DNA of 64,000 nt, taken from the NCBI GenBank assembly GCA_963826515.1, contig CAWGXI010000007.1:161485-225484 (forward strand), given 5' to 3'. The notes below the pieces were generated by a model. The model had not been told where the DNA came from, made no database searches, and saw only the letters and a list, made by a program, of their open reading frames with translations. The position numbers and the translations under genes are program-made. This document shows positions 27,346 through 35,360 of this stretch, one piece after another. The stretch comes from DATFVJ01 sp963826515. GTDB taxonomy: Bacteria > Actinomycetota > Actinomycetes > Streptosporangiales > Streptosporangiaceae. Within the stretch, counting starts at the first letter, position 1, and each line of letters starts with the position of its first letter.

Positions 27346-27897
27346 TTATCCGGGACTCAGGCCGACGCAAGCGTGGCAAACTAGCCAGTCGTAAGGCTGC
27401 TCGGTCCGCTCCGCCTCGACGCCGAGGGACTCCACGAAGCGGCACAGCTCGGCCTGGACCAGGTCGCCGGGCATGTCGCCGGAGACCATGCGCTCCACCT
27501 CCAGAAACCAGCCAAGCCCGTCTACCTCGTCCACGCACAACAGCATGTCGCGGCACTCCGCCGTGCGCCTGACCTTGACGATCCGGACAGTGGGGCGGAA
27601 CCCCATGGCCACGATCGCGGCGTGCATCTGGTCCCGGTCCGTGACGTCGGTCTCGTGCTCATCGCACGACAGCAGATTCTCGGCCGGGCGCTTGAGCGTG
27701 AAGACATGCCGCCCGCGCATCGTGCGCAGCCGCGCGAAGGGAACGCCCTGGCGGTCATCACCGTAGGACCAGCCGCCGGGCGCGTACGCCTGGTCGTCCT
27801 GCCCGATCGGCGGCCCTAACTCGATACCGCGCATCTTCAGCGCCGCGAGGAGCGCCTCGGAGTCCTGGATCCGGTACTTCACCTCAACCTCGCGCAC
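27346..27897 (-). CDS. CYTH domain protein (class IV cyclase / triphosphatase type)
   Basis: 183-aa protein of the CyaB/thiamine-triphosphatase superfamily, which acts on triphosphate substrates in a tunnel lined by charged residues. The ExExK signature is EVEVKY at residues 3-8, followed by the DD-, R- and K-rich strands (FARLRTMRGRHVFTLKRP). GTG 27897 is chosen because GGAGG lies 4-8 bp upstream and the signature then sits at the N-terminus; the longer ORF from 27990 has no such support. Substrate unknown. It lies alone between repeat copies A and B together with a toxin-antitoxin pair. Confidence 0.8.
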   Translation of the reverse strand: MREVEVKYRIQDSEALLAALKMRGIELGPPIGQDDQAYAPGGWSYGDDRQGVPFARLRTMRGRHVFTLKRPAENLLSCDEHETDVTDRDQMHAAIVAMGFRPTVRIVKVRRTAECRDMLLCVDEVDGLGWFLEVERMVSGDMPGDLVQAELCRFVESLGVEAERTEQPYDWLVCHACVGLSPG

Positions 27898-28118
27898 CGC
27901 GCCTCCGCATGAGCCGACCGTCGCTGGACCGTCTGCCACCCTCCCACAGCCGCCCAGCCGCGGCGGGACGACTCGCCGAAGGCGGCCCACGGGTGGCCAC
28001 CGCTGCTCTTTCCATCGTGGAAAGGACTTTGATGTCTAGGTCTTAGCGGACATCTGATCTAGGTGACGGATGTGCTCGCCGAGGAAAAGGTAGGCGCTGT
28101 CCGGCTGCGATGGGTTCG

Positions 28119-28418
28119 TCAAGATTTGTCCGGCGGTGGTGCAAATCTCTTCGAGCGGTGATCGATGTCGAGGATATGCACCATGCGGGTGTCTTCCTCG
28201 ATCCGGTAGACGATCCGGTAGGTACCGCGCCGAGCGGCGTGGCAGCCGGCGAGGGGCCCGGACAGCGGCTTGCCAACACGGTGGGGGCTGACCGCAAGGG
28301 CGGCATCGCAGAACTCCAGTACCGCGGCTGCGACGGCCTCCGGAAGCCGCTGGCAGATCGCGCGCCGCGCGGCAGGCTGAAACCGGATCTCATACCGCTC
28401 TGCAGGCTCGGTGGTCAC
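28119..28418 (-). CDS. RelE/ParE-family toxin
   Basis: 99-aa protein with the RelE-type pattern YEIRFQPAARRAICQRLPE ... GKPLSGPLAGCHAARRGTYRIVYRIEEDTRMVHILDIDHRSKRF. Such toxins cleave ribosome-bound mRNA or block gyrase. The start overlaps the antitoxin stop by 4 bp (ATGA), the usual antitoxin-first order. Confidence 0.9.
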   Translation of the reverse strand: MTTEPAERYEIRFQPAARRAICQRLPEAVAAAVLEFCDAALAVSPHRVGKPLSGPLAGCHAARRGTYRIVYRIEEDTRMVHILDIDHRSKRFAPPPDKS

Positions 28419-28714
28419 GCGCCGCTGGCGCGGCGCCTGGCCAGGTCCTGGCGGACGGTGGCCAGATCGACGCCGGGCTCGCCACGGCCGAGAGCCGCCA
28501 GGCTCGCGGAGATACGCGCAACGGCTTCGGTGTCACCGAGGATTTCCAAGGTCATCTCCAGGCCTTCCAGGTCGTCCACGGACAGCAGGACGGCCTCAGC
28601 CTCGCCATTGCGGGTCAGGGTGATCCGCTCATGCTGCTGCCGTACCCGCCTGGCTAGCTCGGACAGGCGTGCCTTGGCTTCGGACAGCGGCACGGGAGTT
28701 GCGGCGATCGTCAT
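28415..28714 (-). CDS. Phd/YefM-family antitoxin
   Basis: 99-aa protein beginning MTIAATPVPLSEAKARLSEL, with the Phd/YefM fold pattern (RITLTRNGEAEAVLLSVDDLEGLE). It neutralises the downstream toxin and normally represses its own promoter. An AT-richer promoter region (AGAAGTATAGATCACACT on the plus strand, 28721-28738) lies directly upstream. Confidence 0.9.
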   Translation of the reverse strand: MTIAATPVPLSEAKARLSELARRVRQQHERITLTRNGEAEAVLLSVDDLEGLEMTLEILGDTEAVARISASLAALGRGEPGVDLATVRQDLARRRASGA

Positions 28715-28764
28715 AGTCAGAAGTATAGATCACACTGGTCAGCTTCCAGACCTATCGATGTGTG

Positions 28765-28845
28765 CTTGAGGATGCCGTCACCTACGGCCTGCTGCGCGCG
28801 GGCTACGAGCCCGGCATCGTGACCAGCCCGGCCGGATCATCATGA
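28765..28845 (+). pseudogene. Copy of the cimA 3' end (27 codons)
   Basis: Reads LEDAVTYGLLRAGYEPGIV then TSPAGSS and TGA, nearly the same as the cimA C-terminus (LDEAVTYGLLRAGYEPDVV, TSPAGSS). The stop codon runs into GATCCCGAACGG of repeat copy B, exactly as at the real cimA end. No start codon or upstream coding part is present. DNA differs from cimA at several third positions, so it is not a very recent copy. Confidence 0.85.
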
Positions 28846-29015
28846 TCCCGAACGGCTGCCGCGTAACTGCCCAGTCCTGAAGGTGGCACGCCCACGGGGT
28901 GACACCGCAAACCTTGCAGCCCCTTGCGGCCCGGCATCACAGGTGCGCCTGCCGGTGGCTGAACGCCACCTTCCCAGGCGCACCTGCGCCGCCCGACTCT
29001 GAAAAGCGGCACGCC
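28844..29015 (+). repeat. Dispersed hairpin repeat, copy B
   Basis: Same order as copy A. A 12-bp stem CAGGTGCGCCTG/CAGGCGCACCTG (28940-28951, 28975-28986) encloses GGTGGC-TGAAC-GCCACC (28954-28970). Compared with copy A, two inner base pairs differ on both sides (A-T to G-C, C-G to T-A), keeping the pairing. Confidence 0.88.
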
Positions 29016-29196
29016 CCGGACCGGCAGTCGCGGTGACCAGGGCGTCCACGGCCGATCCGCGGCTTGCCCGTGCCCGGAGCCACGCAGCTCTTCGGGCTAG
29101 CGCGTCGGGTACGGGCTCCGCGACGTCGCAAGCGCGAAGGAAGCGGTGCTGTGCCGCGTCTCGTGACCCAGCGAGCGTTCGGCGGCGCATCGGCGT

Positions 29197-30114
29197 TCAA
29201 TTGAAGTGGGGTGAGAACACGCCGCCTGTTGCGTCCGCCGGAATCTTGCCGGTAGCGCACAGCCCGTGCGCATTCATGTAGCTCACGATCAGCGGCATGG
29301 ATGCAATGGTGTTCAAGACGGTCACACTATTCGTGCCGTCGTGCCCCGCGATGATCGACCCGTTGTGCATGGCGGCCACCGAGGGCGTGCCGTCCGTCGA
29401 AGGTTTGCCAGTTGTCACGATCTTGACGATCGTCGCCGTGGATGCCCCGGTCCAGTCGCCGTTGTCGGTGATGGTGCCGTCTAGGCTCCAAGACAGAACG
29501 AGCTGCATTCCCAGGCTATTACCGACTTTTTGATCAGTTTTGCTGACGTCGCTGTACGGGGGACGCCACAGAGTCGGCCGGGGAGCCCCCGCCGCGACGA
29601 TGGCGTTGCTGGCACGGGTCAGCTCCGTGCGCGCCTGGTTGCCGGTCAGCGGCTCAGTCTTGGTTGTCACACCTGTGAGGGATTCATGGGTATGGGTGTG
29701 ATCACCTATCACGAAGCCCTGCTTGACCAGCTCGCGGGTGATGCCAGGGTTTTCGGCCACCTTCTCGCCGATCTGGAAGAACACGGCCGGGACATGCTCC
29801 GCCTTAAGCTCACTCGCGAGCGCCAGGGTGTGCTTATCCGGGCCGTCATCGAAGGTGAAGGTGACGTACCCAGCCGAGCAGCTATTGTTCAGCACCGGGA
29901 GGCCCTTTGGTGCTGCTGGCCAGGTGGCAGGCCATGTACCATCGGGCGGCACGCCGCTCTTTTTCTGGGCAACAGTGCCAACGCCCTGCTCCCACCAGGT
30001 GCTCGAGGCTGCCGGACTGTGGTGATGAAATAGCCCGGTATTTGCATACAACAGCCCGCCGATCATCGTGAGTGAAGCGAGTAGTGCGAGAACGCGGCTC
30101 ATAAGCAGTTTCAT
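29197..30114 (-). CDS. NodB-like polysaccharide deacetylase, membrane-anchored or secreted
   Basis: 305-aa carbohydrate esterase family 4 protein. A hydrophobic N-terminal segment (residues 5-25) works as signal or anchor. The catalytic motifs are all visible: TFDDGPD, HTHTH (metal His), RPPYSD, and a late AGHDG. It would remove N-acetyl groups from a GlcNAc-type polymer outside the cell. Last gene of a minus-strand operon, 12 bp after the glycosyltransferase. Confidence 0.92.
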   Translation of the reverse strand: MKLLMSRVLALLASLTMIGGLLYANTGLFHHHSPAASSTWWEQGVGTVAQKKSGVPPDGTWPATWPAAPKGLPVLNNSCSAGYVTFTFDDGPDKHTLALASELKAEHVPAVFFQIGEKVAENPGITRELVKQGFVIGDHTHTHESLTGVTTKTEPLTGNQARTELTRASNAIVAAGAPRPTLWRPPYSDVSKTDQKVGNSLGMQLVLSWSLDGTITDNGDWTGASTATIVKIVTTGKPSTDGTPSVAAMHNGSIIAGHDGTNSVTVLNTIASMPLIVSYMNAHGLCATGKIPADATGGVFSPHFN

Positions 30115-30126
30115 GATCAGTGCCCG

Positions 30127-31272
30127 TCAAACGTTTCCCTTACGGAAAACCGTCATTCCTTTGGAAAGCTGCAGCGGCACAAGCACTAGCTCGACAAACA
30201 TCGCGCGCGCGGTGTACCAGGAGCTGAACACCCGGGTGTAAAACGAGAACGGGATGTTGGCCAGGATGGGCAGCGGATTGAGCCGCCGCTTGATGACGGC
30301 GTAGGCCAGTGGCAGGCACGTCACCAGAATCTGCGTACCTAGCCACCACCAGAATACCACCAGCCATGCGATATGGAAGATCAGTGGCACCAGAACCGGG
30401 CTGGCCCAGTAGAGCGGGATCAAGATTGACTCCAGCAGGATCAGGATCACCCAGAGAGCCAGCAAAGGCTTCCGATGTACCTCATTCCAATGCAATCGGA
30501 AAGACTGGAAGTAAGAACTCATCCAGCGGTTGACTTGCCGCCCGAGCATTGGTCCTGTATGCGGGTCGATGGTCCGCGCCACGGCGTCAGCGACGTAGAT
30601 GGCCTTCTCGCCGTCCATCAGCGCGACCCACGTATAGTCGATGTCTTCGCACACAGTGTCAGAGGTCCAGCCACCACGCCGCCGCAGATTCTCCATCCGG
30701 TAAACGGTGGCACATCCGGGGATGACGACGGGCGCGCCGACCCTGCTCTGGATGGGCCGGTAGAAGTGATTGGAGAACAGCCACTCGATGCTCCGCCCGC
30801 GCTCGGCGGGGGTCCGCACGTTCTTGGAGAGAATGCATCCGCAAGCCAGCGTGACCTTGGGGTCGGCGAAGGCTGGGAGCATCTGCTCCAGGTAGTCGGG
30901 AGCGAGTGTGATGTCAGCGTCGATGACCGTCGCCAGATCAGTCGAGCACCGTGGCAGCACGTAGTTCAGCGCCTCAGCCTTGCTGCCGGCATTCCGGGGT
31001 GTGCGCACGACCTCTACCGGGTACTCACGCGCGATTTCGTTTGTGCCGTCGGTGGAGCAGTCATCTACCACGATGATCTTTTCCGGCCGCACGGTCTGGC
31101 GGAGGATGCTATCCAGGGTCCCCCGGATATTTCTCGCCTCGTTGAAGGCTGGTATGAGCACCGTAATACTCTGATGCTCCTGCTTAACATCCGGAGTCCG
31201 GGCCGTCTCACGCCGGCCCCACGGCGCGGTCACACTGTAAGCAATGAATGAGAGTCCGGTCATGAGCAGCAT
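30127..31272 (-). CDS. Processive family 2 glycosyltransferase (NodC/hyaluronan-synthase type)
   Basis: 381-aa membrane GT2. Seen: LIPAFNEARNI, the DD of VVDDCS, the DAD motif (TVIDADITL), the acidic ED in TVCEDIDYTW, and QVNRW, the QxxRW mark of processive synthases. Three or four C-terminal hydrophobic helices form the membrane channel. ATG 31272 has GGGAGG 8 bp upstream and overlaps the end of the dehydrogenase gene by 13 bp; the longer start at 31359 lies inside that gene. With the deacetylase and UDP-sugar enzymes it points to an exported aminosugar or uronic-acid polymer. Confidence 0.9.
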   Translation of the reverse strand: MLLMTGLSFIAYSVTAPWGRRETARTPDVKQEHQSITVLIPAFNEARNIRGTLDSILRQTVRPEKIIVVDDCSTDGTNEIAREYPVEVVRTPRNAGSKAEALNYVLPRCSTDLATVIDADITLAPDYLEQMLPAFADPKVTLACGCILSKNVRTPAERGRSIEWLFSNHFYRPIQSRVGAPVVIPGCATVYRMENLRRRGGWTSDTVCEDIDYTWVALMDGEKAIYVADAVARTIDPHTGPMLGRQVNRWMSSYFQSFRLHWNEVHRKPLLALWVILILLESILIPLYWASPVLVPLIFHIAWLVVFWWWLGTQILVTCLPLAYAVIKRRLNPLPILANIPFSFYTRVFSSWYTARAMFVELVLVPLQLSKGMTVFRKGNV

Positions 31273-32570
31273 ATTGTTCGCCTCCCTTCTAACAGCACGG
31301 ATTTCGGGCCGGTGAAGCAGTAAGTCGCGTCCAGTATTCGCGGGCAGTCCTCCGCCCATGCGTAATTAACGCCGGGGTGCATGGTGTGAATGATGACGAG
31401 GTCGTAATCCTCGCCATGCGGATCTGGGGTGCTGGCCATCGTGTCTTCGGCCAGCCGTACCGACGGGATAAGCGGGTCGTGATAACTGACCTCGGCACCC
31501 GCGAAAAGCAGCTCATTGATGAGCGGGATGGCAGACGACTGGCGCAGGTCCCGCACGCCCGGCTTGTAGCTGACCCCGGCCACGAGGATCTTCGCGTCGG
31601 CCAGCTTGCGGTTGTCCGCGGCCAGGATCTCCCCGGCTCGCGCGGCAACCTGGCCCGGCCGGTTGTCGATCAGCGTCATGGCCTGCTCGATCAGCGGGCT
31701 CCCGTGCCCGTGCTGGTGGAGCTGCCACAGCAGGTAATGCGGGTCGACGGGGATGCAGTGCCCGCCCACGCCGGGGCCGGGGTTCACGGCGAGGAAACTG
31801 TAGGGCTTGGTCGCCGCGGCGGCGGTGACCTCGATGGGGTCGAGGCTGAGCAGGCGGCAGGCATCGGCGAATTCGTTGGCCAGGGCGAGCGTGACCGCGC
31901 GCTGTATGTTCTCGTACAGCTTGGTTGCCTCGGCTGCCTCGGGTGAGCTCAGCGGATGCACCTCGTCAGCGACCTGGCTGAGCACGCGTACCGCCTCGGC
32001 GGTGCATGCGCTGGTGGTCCCCCCGACCACACGCGGCGTTTCGCGCTGGAGATGGTCGGGGTTGCCCGGATCGATCCGCTCGGGGCTGAACGCCACGAAG
32101 ACGTCGGTTCCCACCCGCAGCCCCCGAGCTTCAAGCGGATGCACCAGCAGCTCCGTTGTCGTCCCGACATAGGTCGTCGAGGTCAGGATCAGCGTCTGGC
32201 CCGGGCGAGCATTCGACACCACGCTCGCGCACGCGGCCCGGAGCAGTGTCAGGTCGGGCACGTTGCCGGCGTCCACGGGGGTCGGCACGCAGATGATCAC
32301 CGCGTCGGCCTCAGGCAGAGCGGCCAGCGAGGTCGTCATCTCAAATGTGCCGTCGGCCAGCGCCGTGCCGAGGGTGACCTTGTCAGGCTCATTCAGGTCG
32401 GCGTGCCGGGCCGTGATCTCGTCCAGGCGGTTCTGGCTCACGTCGATTCCGATCACCCGCTGGCACCGATCGTGCAATGCCAATGCGGTCGGCAGCCCAA
32501 CATAGCCAAGGCCCATGATCGCAACGGACTTTAGACTCAATTGCGCGGTGGCGCGCATGTTCATAGTCAT
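31260..32570 (-). CDS. UDP-sugar 6-dehydrogenase (Ugd/WecC family)
   Basis: 436-aa nucleotide-sugar dehydrogenase oxidising UDP-glucose or a UDP-N-acetylhexosamine to the uronic acid. Seen: NAD motif GLGYVGLPTALAL, VFVAFSPERIDPG, catalytic Cys in GPGVGGHCIPVDPHY, and SYKPGVRDLRQS. Choice between UDP-glucose and UDP-ManNAc/GlcNAc cannot be made by eye. The start overlaps the epimerase stop (ATGA). Confidence 0.92.
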   Translation of the reverse strand: MTMNMRATAQLSLKSVAIMGLGYVGLPTALALHDRCQRVIGIDVSQNRLDEITARHADLNEPDKVTLGTALADGTFEMTTSLAALPEADAVIICVPTPVDAGNVPDLTLLRAACASVVSNARPGQTLILTSTTYVGTTTELLVHPLEARGLRVGTDVFVAFSPERIDPGNPDHLQRETPRVVGGTTSACTAEAVRVLSQVADEVHPLSSPEAAEATKLYENIQRAVTLALANEFADACRLLSLDPIEVTAAAATKPYSFLAVNPGPGVGGHCIPVDPHYLLWQLHQHGHGSPLIEQAMTLIDNRPGQVAARAGEILAADNRKLADAKILVAGVSYKPGVRDLRQSSAIPLINELLFAGAEVSYHDPLIPSVRLAEDTMASTPDPHGEDYDLVIIHTMHPGVNYAWAEDCPRILDATYCFTGPKSVLLEGRRTICCS

Positions 32571-33538
32571 CGCAAGTTCCCCTTTTGGTCTTCGATGACG
32601 GCATGGATAATGTCGTCTAGCGTCCGGTCGGCGGTGAAACCGGCCAGGTCTTTTGCGAGCGTGCAGTCAGGCACCCGCCGCTGCATGTCCTCATAACCGG
32701 CGCCGTAGGCGTCCGCGTAAGAGACACGTGTGATCTCGCTGTCGGACCCGGCGGCTGCGATAACGCGACGGGCGAGGTCCTCGATGGAAACCTGCTCGGT
32801 GCTGCCGACGTTGACGGCCTGGCCGAGGGCGCGATCGGATGCGGCGAGGGCGATGAGCGCGGGCACGACGTCGTGCACGTGGCAGAAGCAGCGCACCTGG
32901 GCGCCGGTGCCGAAGACGGTCAGCGGCTCACCGGCTAGCGCCTGGCGCACGAACCTCGGGATGACCATCCCGTAACGCCCGGTCTGCCTGGGTCCGACCG
33001 TATTGAACAGCCGGACGATCACCGCACGCAGACCACGTTCGTGGCCATAAGCGGCGACCAGGCTCTCGTCGATGGCTTTCGCCTCGGCGTAACTCCACCG
33101 GGACTTCAGCGGTGAGCCGATCACCCTGTCGTCGTCCTCGCGCAGCCCGACTGTGGTGTTCTTCCCGTAGATCTCGCTGGTGGAAGCGACTAGCAGCCGG
33201 GTATCGGATTGCGCTGCGGCGGCAACGACGTTCTCGGTGCCGTGGATGTTCGTCCGCAGGCTGTCCAGGGTCTCCCGCTGGATCGTGAACACGCCAACAG
33301 CGGCCGCCAGGTGGAAGACAGCGTCCGCCTCGCCCACAAGCTTGTTCACCAGCGGCTCGTCCAAGATCGTGTCCTGGACTAGCTGGAAGCGCGGGTGATC
33401 TGCCACCGCGTCGAGGTTCCGCAGTCGCCCGGTGCTGAGGTCATCAAGCCCGACGACCTCTTCTCCCGCTGCGAGCAGGGCCTCCACCAAGTGGGACCCG
33501 ATGAAACCGGCCGCGCCGGTAACCATGATCCTCTTCAT
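32567..33538 (-). CDS. NAD-dependent nucleotide-sugar epimerase/dehydratase
   Basis: 323-aa extended SDR. Seen: TGAAGFIGSHLVEAL at the N-terminus, the Ser/Thr of ASTSEIYG, the YAEAK catalytic pair, and RLFNTVGPRQTGRYGMVIPRF. It interconverts or decarboxylates a UDP-sugar feeding the glycosyltransferase. Overlaps both neighbours by 4 bp, showing tight translational coupling. Confidence 0.92.
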   Translation of the reverse strand: MKRIMVTGAAGFIGSHLVEALLAAGEEVVGLDDLSTGRLRNLDAVADHPRFQLVQDTILDEPLVNKLVGEADAVFHLAAAVGVFTIQRETLDSLRTNIHGTENVVAAAAQSDTRLLVASTSEIYGKNTTVGLREDDDRVIGSPLKSRWSYAEAKAIDESLVAAYGHERGLRAVIVRLFNTVGPRQTGRYGMVIPRFVRQALAGEPLTVFGTGAQVRCFCHVHDVVPALIALAASDRALGQAVNVGSTEQVSIEDLARRVIAAAGSDSEITRVSYADAYGAGYEDMQRRVPDCTLAKDLAGFTADRTLDDIIHAVIEDQKGNLR

Positions 33539-33693
33539 GACAGTTCCACCGCCTGGACCGGCAGGCTGAAGTAGTCCCCCGGAATGTGCCAGTCGAGCGA
33601 AACGCCGCTGCGCTTGCTGTCGTCCGGCAGCGCCGTCGTCAGGCTTTTCACCTGTTGCGGTGACAACTCTGGAATTTCGATCAAGACCTGCAT
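33535..33693 (-). CDS. 52-aa small protein in the polysaccharide operon
   Basis: Begins MQVLIEIPELSPQQVKSL and ends LPVQAVELS. Ribosome site GGGGGAG precedes ATG 33693, and its stop overlaps the epimerase start (ATGA), so translation of the epimerase depends on it. No signal peptide or membrane helix. I do not recognise a family; it could be a regulatory subunit or scaffold of the synthase complex. Confidence 0.6.
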   Translation of the reverse strand: MQVLIEIPELSPQQVKSLTTALPDDSKRSGVSLDWHIPGDYFSLPVQAVELS

Positions 33694-33770
33694 GACTCCC
33701 CCTCAGAGTTCGCTAGCCATATATTCCGCATAGTCGCGGCGAATTCCGCGTTGGCTTGTGTGGTATTCAT
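33681..33770 (-). CDS. 29-aa microprotein at the response-regulator/operon junction
   Basis: Begins MNTTQANAEFAATMRNIWL and ends GESCRS. It has a strong ribosome site (AAAGGAGAAG) and an ATGA overlap with the response-regulator stop, and it overlaps the start of the 52-aa gene. A competing frame, ATG about 33816 to TGA 33703-33705, would code 38 residues ending RRDYAEYMASEL and also looks protein-like. Only one of the two is probably translated. Confidence 0.45.
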   Translation of the reverse strand: MNTTQANAEFAATMRNIWLANSEGESCRS

Positions 33771-34255
33771 GACTTCTCCTTTCGAGCTGTTCTTGGAATT
33801 GCGCCGCGCCGTACGTCATAAGGTCCGCCCGGGCGGCTGCGAGTGCCGGCCTGCTCGCCGCCGCGCCGCTCGCCGATGAGGGTGGTGGCGACCGTGGTGA
33901 GCCGCCGTGGCCCGACCGGCTTTTGCAGGAATGCGTCGGCGTGCGAAAACAGGACATGGGCAGGTGCCAGTTCCATGGCCTGGGCGGTGATAATGACAAC
34001 GGGAAGGCCGGGGTCGATCTGGCGCACGGCGGCGAGCAGATCCAGTCCGGTCATGCGCGGAAGATCGAGATCGGCGAGCACCAGATCCCAGGGCTCGTCC
34101 GCGATGCGCTGGAGGGCGACGGCAGGGTCCGTGACGTGGACGACGTCGAAGCCGCCGCATTCGCCGAGCACATACCCGGCGAAGCGCGCCGCGGCGGGAT
34201 CATCCTCGACGACAAGGATGCTTCCCCGGCTGGCGGCTGGTCCGATGTTGTCCAT
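33767..34255 (-). CDS. Response-regulator receiver protein
   Basis: 162-aa single-domain receiver. Seen: acidic pocket VVEDDPAA, phospho-Asp in VLADLDLPRMTG, Thr in VVIITAQ, and Lys in FLQKPVG. The remaining 40 residues are basic and of unknown fold; there is no DNA-binding domain. It is first in the operon, so it likely controls polymer synthesis by protein contact or a separate output. No sensor kinase is adjacent. Confidence 0.85.
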   Translation of the reverse strand: MDNIGPAASRGSILVVEDDPAAARFAGYVLGECGGFDVVHVTDPAVALQRIADEPWDLVLADLDLPRMTGLDLLAAVRQIDPGLPVVIITAQAMELAPAHVLFSHADAFLQKPVGPRRLTTVATTLIGERRGGEQAGTRSRPGGPYDVRRGAIPRTARKEKS

Positions 34256-34354
34256 ACCCGCAGGTTGTTACTCGCGGGTAGCCGGTTCGTTCGCCATCCG
34301 GGTGCTGGCTGGTTGCAGCAATCTCCTCGGCTGCGGAGCGGGCGGCCACGTGCT

Positions 34355-34490
34355 CCCTGGAGCACGGTCGGCGTGGCCGAAAATGTGATCGCCGCATCCT
34401 GGCCCGCTCTGGGGGAGGCCGTCACCTACGGCCTGCTGCGCGCGGGCTACGAGCCCACGTCGCCGGCCGGCAAGCCGTCAGATCTTGATC
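34355..34490 (+). pseudogene. Second copy of the cimA 3' end (about 45 codons)
   Basis: Reads WSTVGVAENVIAASWPALGE then AVTYGLLRAGYEP, matching the cimA C-terminus (WSTVGVDENVIAASWQALDE, AVTYGLLRAGYEP), then diverges (TSPAGKPSDLDHERLPRN) into repeat copy C. It is longer and more diverged than the copy at 28.8 kb and has no upstream coding part. Confidence 0.85.
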
Positions 34491-34650
34491 ACGAACGGCT
34501 GCCGCGTAATTGCCCAGTCTTTGAAAGTGGCACATCCACGGTGTGAAGCAATGAAACCCCTTCGGCTCCTGCAGGCCCGGCAGCACAGGTGCGCCTCCCG
34601 ACTCTGAAAGGCGGCATGCCCACGGGGTGGCACCGGGAGGCGTGCCGCCA
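34487..34650 (+). repeat. Dispersed hairpin repeat, copy C (internally deleted)
   Basis: CACGAACGGCTGCCGCG, AAAGTGGCACATCCACGG, CCTGCAGGCCCGGCAGCACAGGTGCGCCTCCCGACT are recognisable, but the right arm of the main stem is missing: the sequence jumps from AGGTGCGCCTCCC to GACTCTGAAAGGCGGCATG. A deletion between the stem arms explains it. Confidence 0.75.
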
Positions 34651-34946
34651 GAGCGTGATCGGCGCCTTTGCGGGCTTGGGTTACGCCCCATAGCTGGTCA
34701 TCGCCGAGGGAGTAGCAGCCGTGGAAGTAGCGGATTCCGTGCGTGCGGTGATAGGTCGCCGGCGGGCGTTCGGCCGCGGCTGGCGCGGCCTGACCATGAC
34801 CGCCGACGGCCTGCGCCACCTGCGAGACCTGCGGCGTTCCCTGCTGGACCCGCCCACCCCGCTACGGCTACCCGCCGCCACCGTCGCTAGAGCACTCAGC
34901 CCGCAGACCACCCCCAAACCGTCAGCGGCACCGCCTAACCTGACCA

Positions 34947-35160
34947 GTGAAGCCGGAACATCGCCCGTCGGAGCGGGCACTTTTCTGGCGCGCCTTGGGC
35001 TACGTACCGGGCGCCTTCTCGATCTGGATCTATGTCCCTCTCGACGAGGCCGCTGAGCGGCGACTGGGAGGCAGTGAGCTGGGTGACCTGCTGGAGCGTC
35101 TGATCTTCGAGTCACCGGTCCAGCGCTATGTCACAGTTGATGTTGCAGGCAAGGACAACC
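34947..35160 (+). pseudogene. Fragment of an unknown protein (FWRALGYVPGAFSIW)
   Basis: The frame reads FWRALGYVPGAFSIWIYVPL then DEAAERRLGGSELGDLLERLIFE. A second copy with about 75% identical residues is at 48650-48790. Both are embedded in regions without other genes and next to dispersed repeats. I do not recognise the family; both look like remnants of one gene. Upstream (34650-34946) I see no convincing gene. Confidence 0.5.
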
Positions 35161-35360
35161 AGTCGAGCAGGAGATCCGTAATCAGCGTGCGGTGCGTTCT
35201 TGATCAGCGTGCGGCGCATTCTTTGCCGTGCTGCTCGCCTCTACCGCTGTTTCCGTGATTGGTTGAGGTGGGGATGCAGGGCGGGCCGTGGCACGCCTTC
35301 CCCGGCTAGCGCTAGCGTGCTGGCTTGTCAACGGTCTGTGCGCTGAGCACAGGGGAACGC

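Noticed and set aside
29197..31272. Nodulation-factor (Nod) gene cluster
   Set aside because: NodB- and NodC-like enzymes are present, but no NodA-type acyltransferase; UDP-sugar dehydrogenase and epimerase fit a general exopolysaccharide better.
33703..33770. RiPP precursor peptide at the operon start
   Set aside because: No leader/core pattern, no modification enzyme and no transporter nearby; the overlaps fit translational coupling instead.
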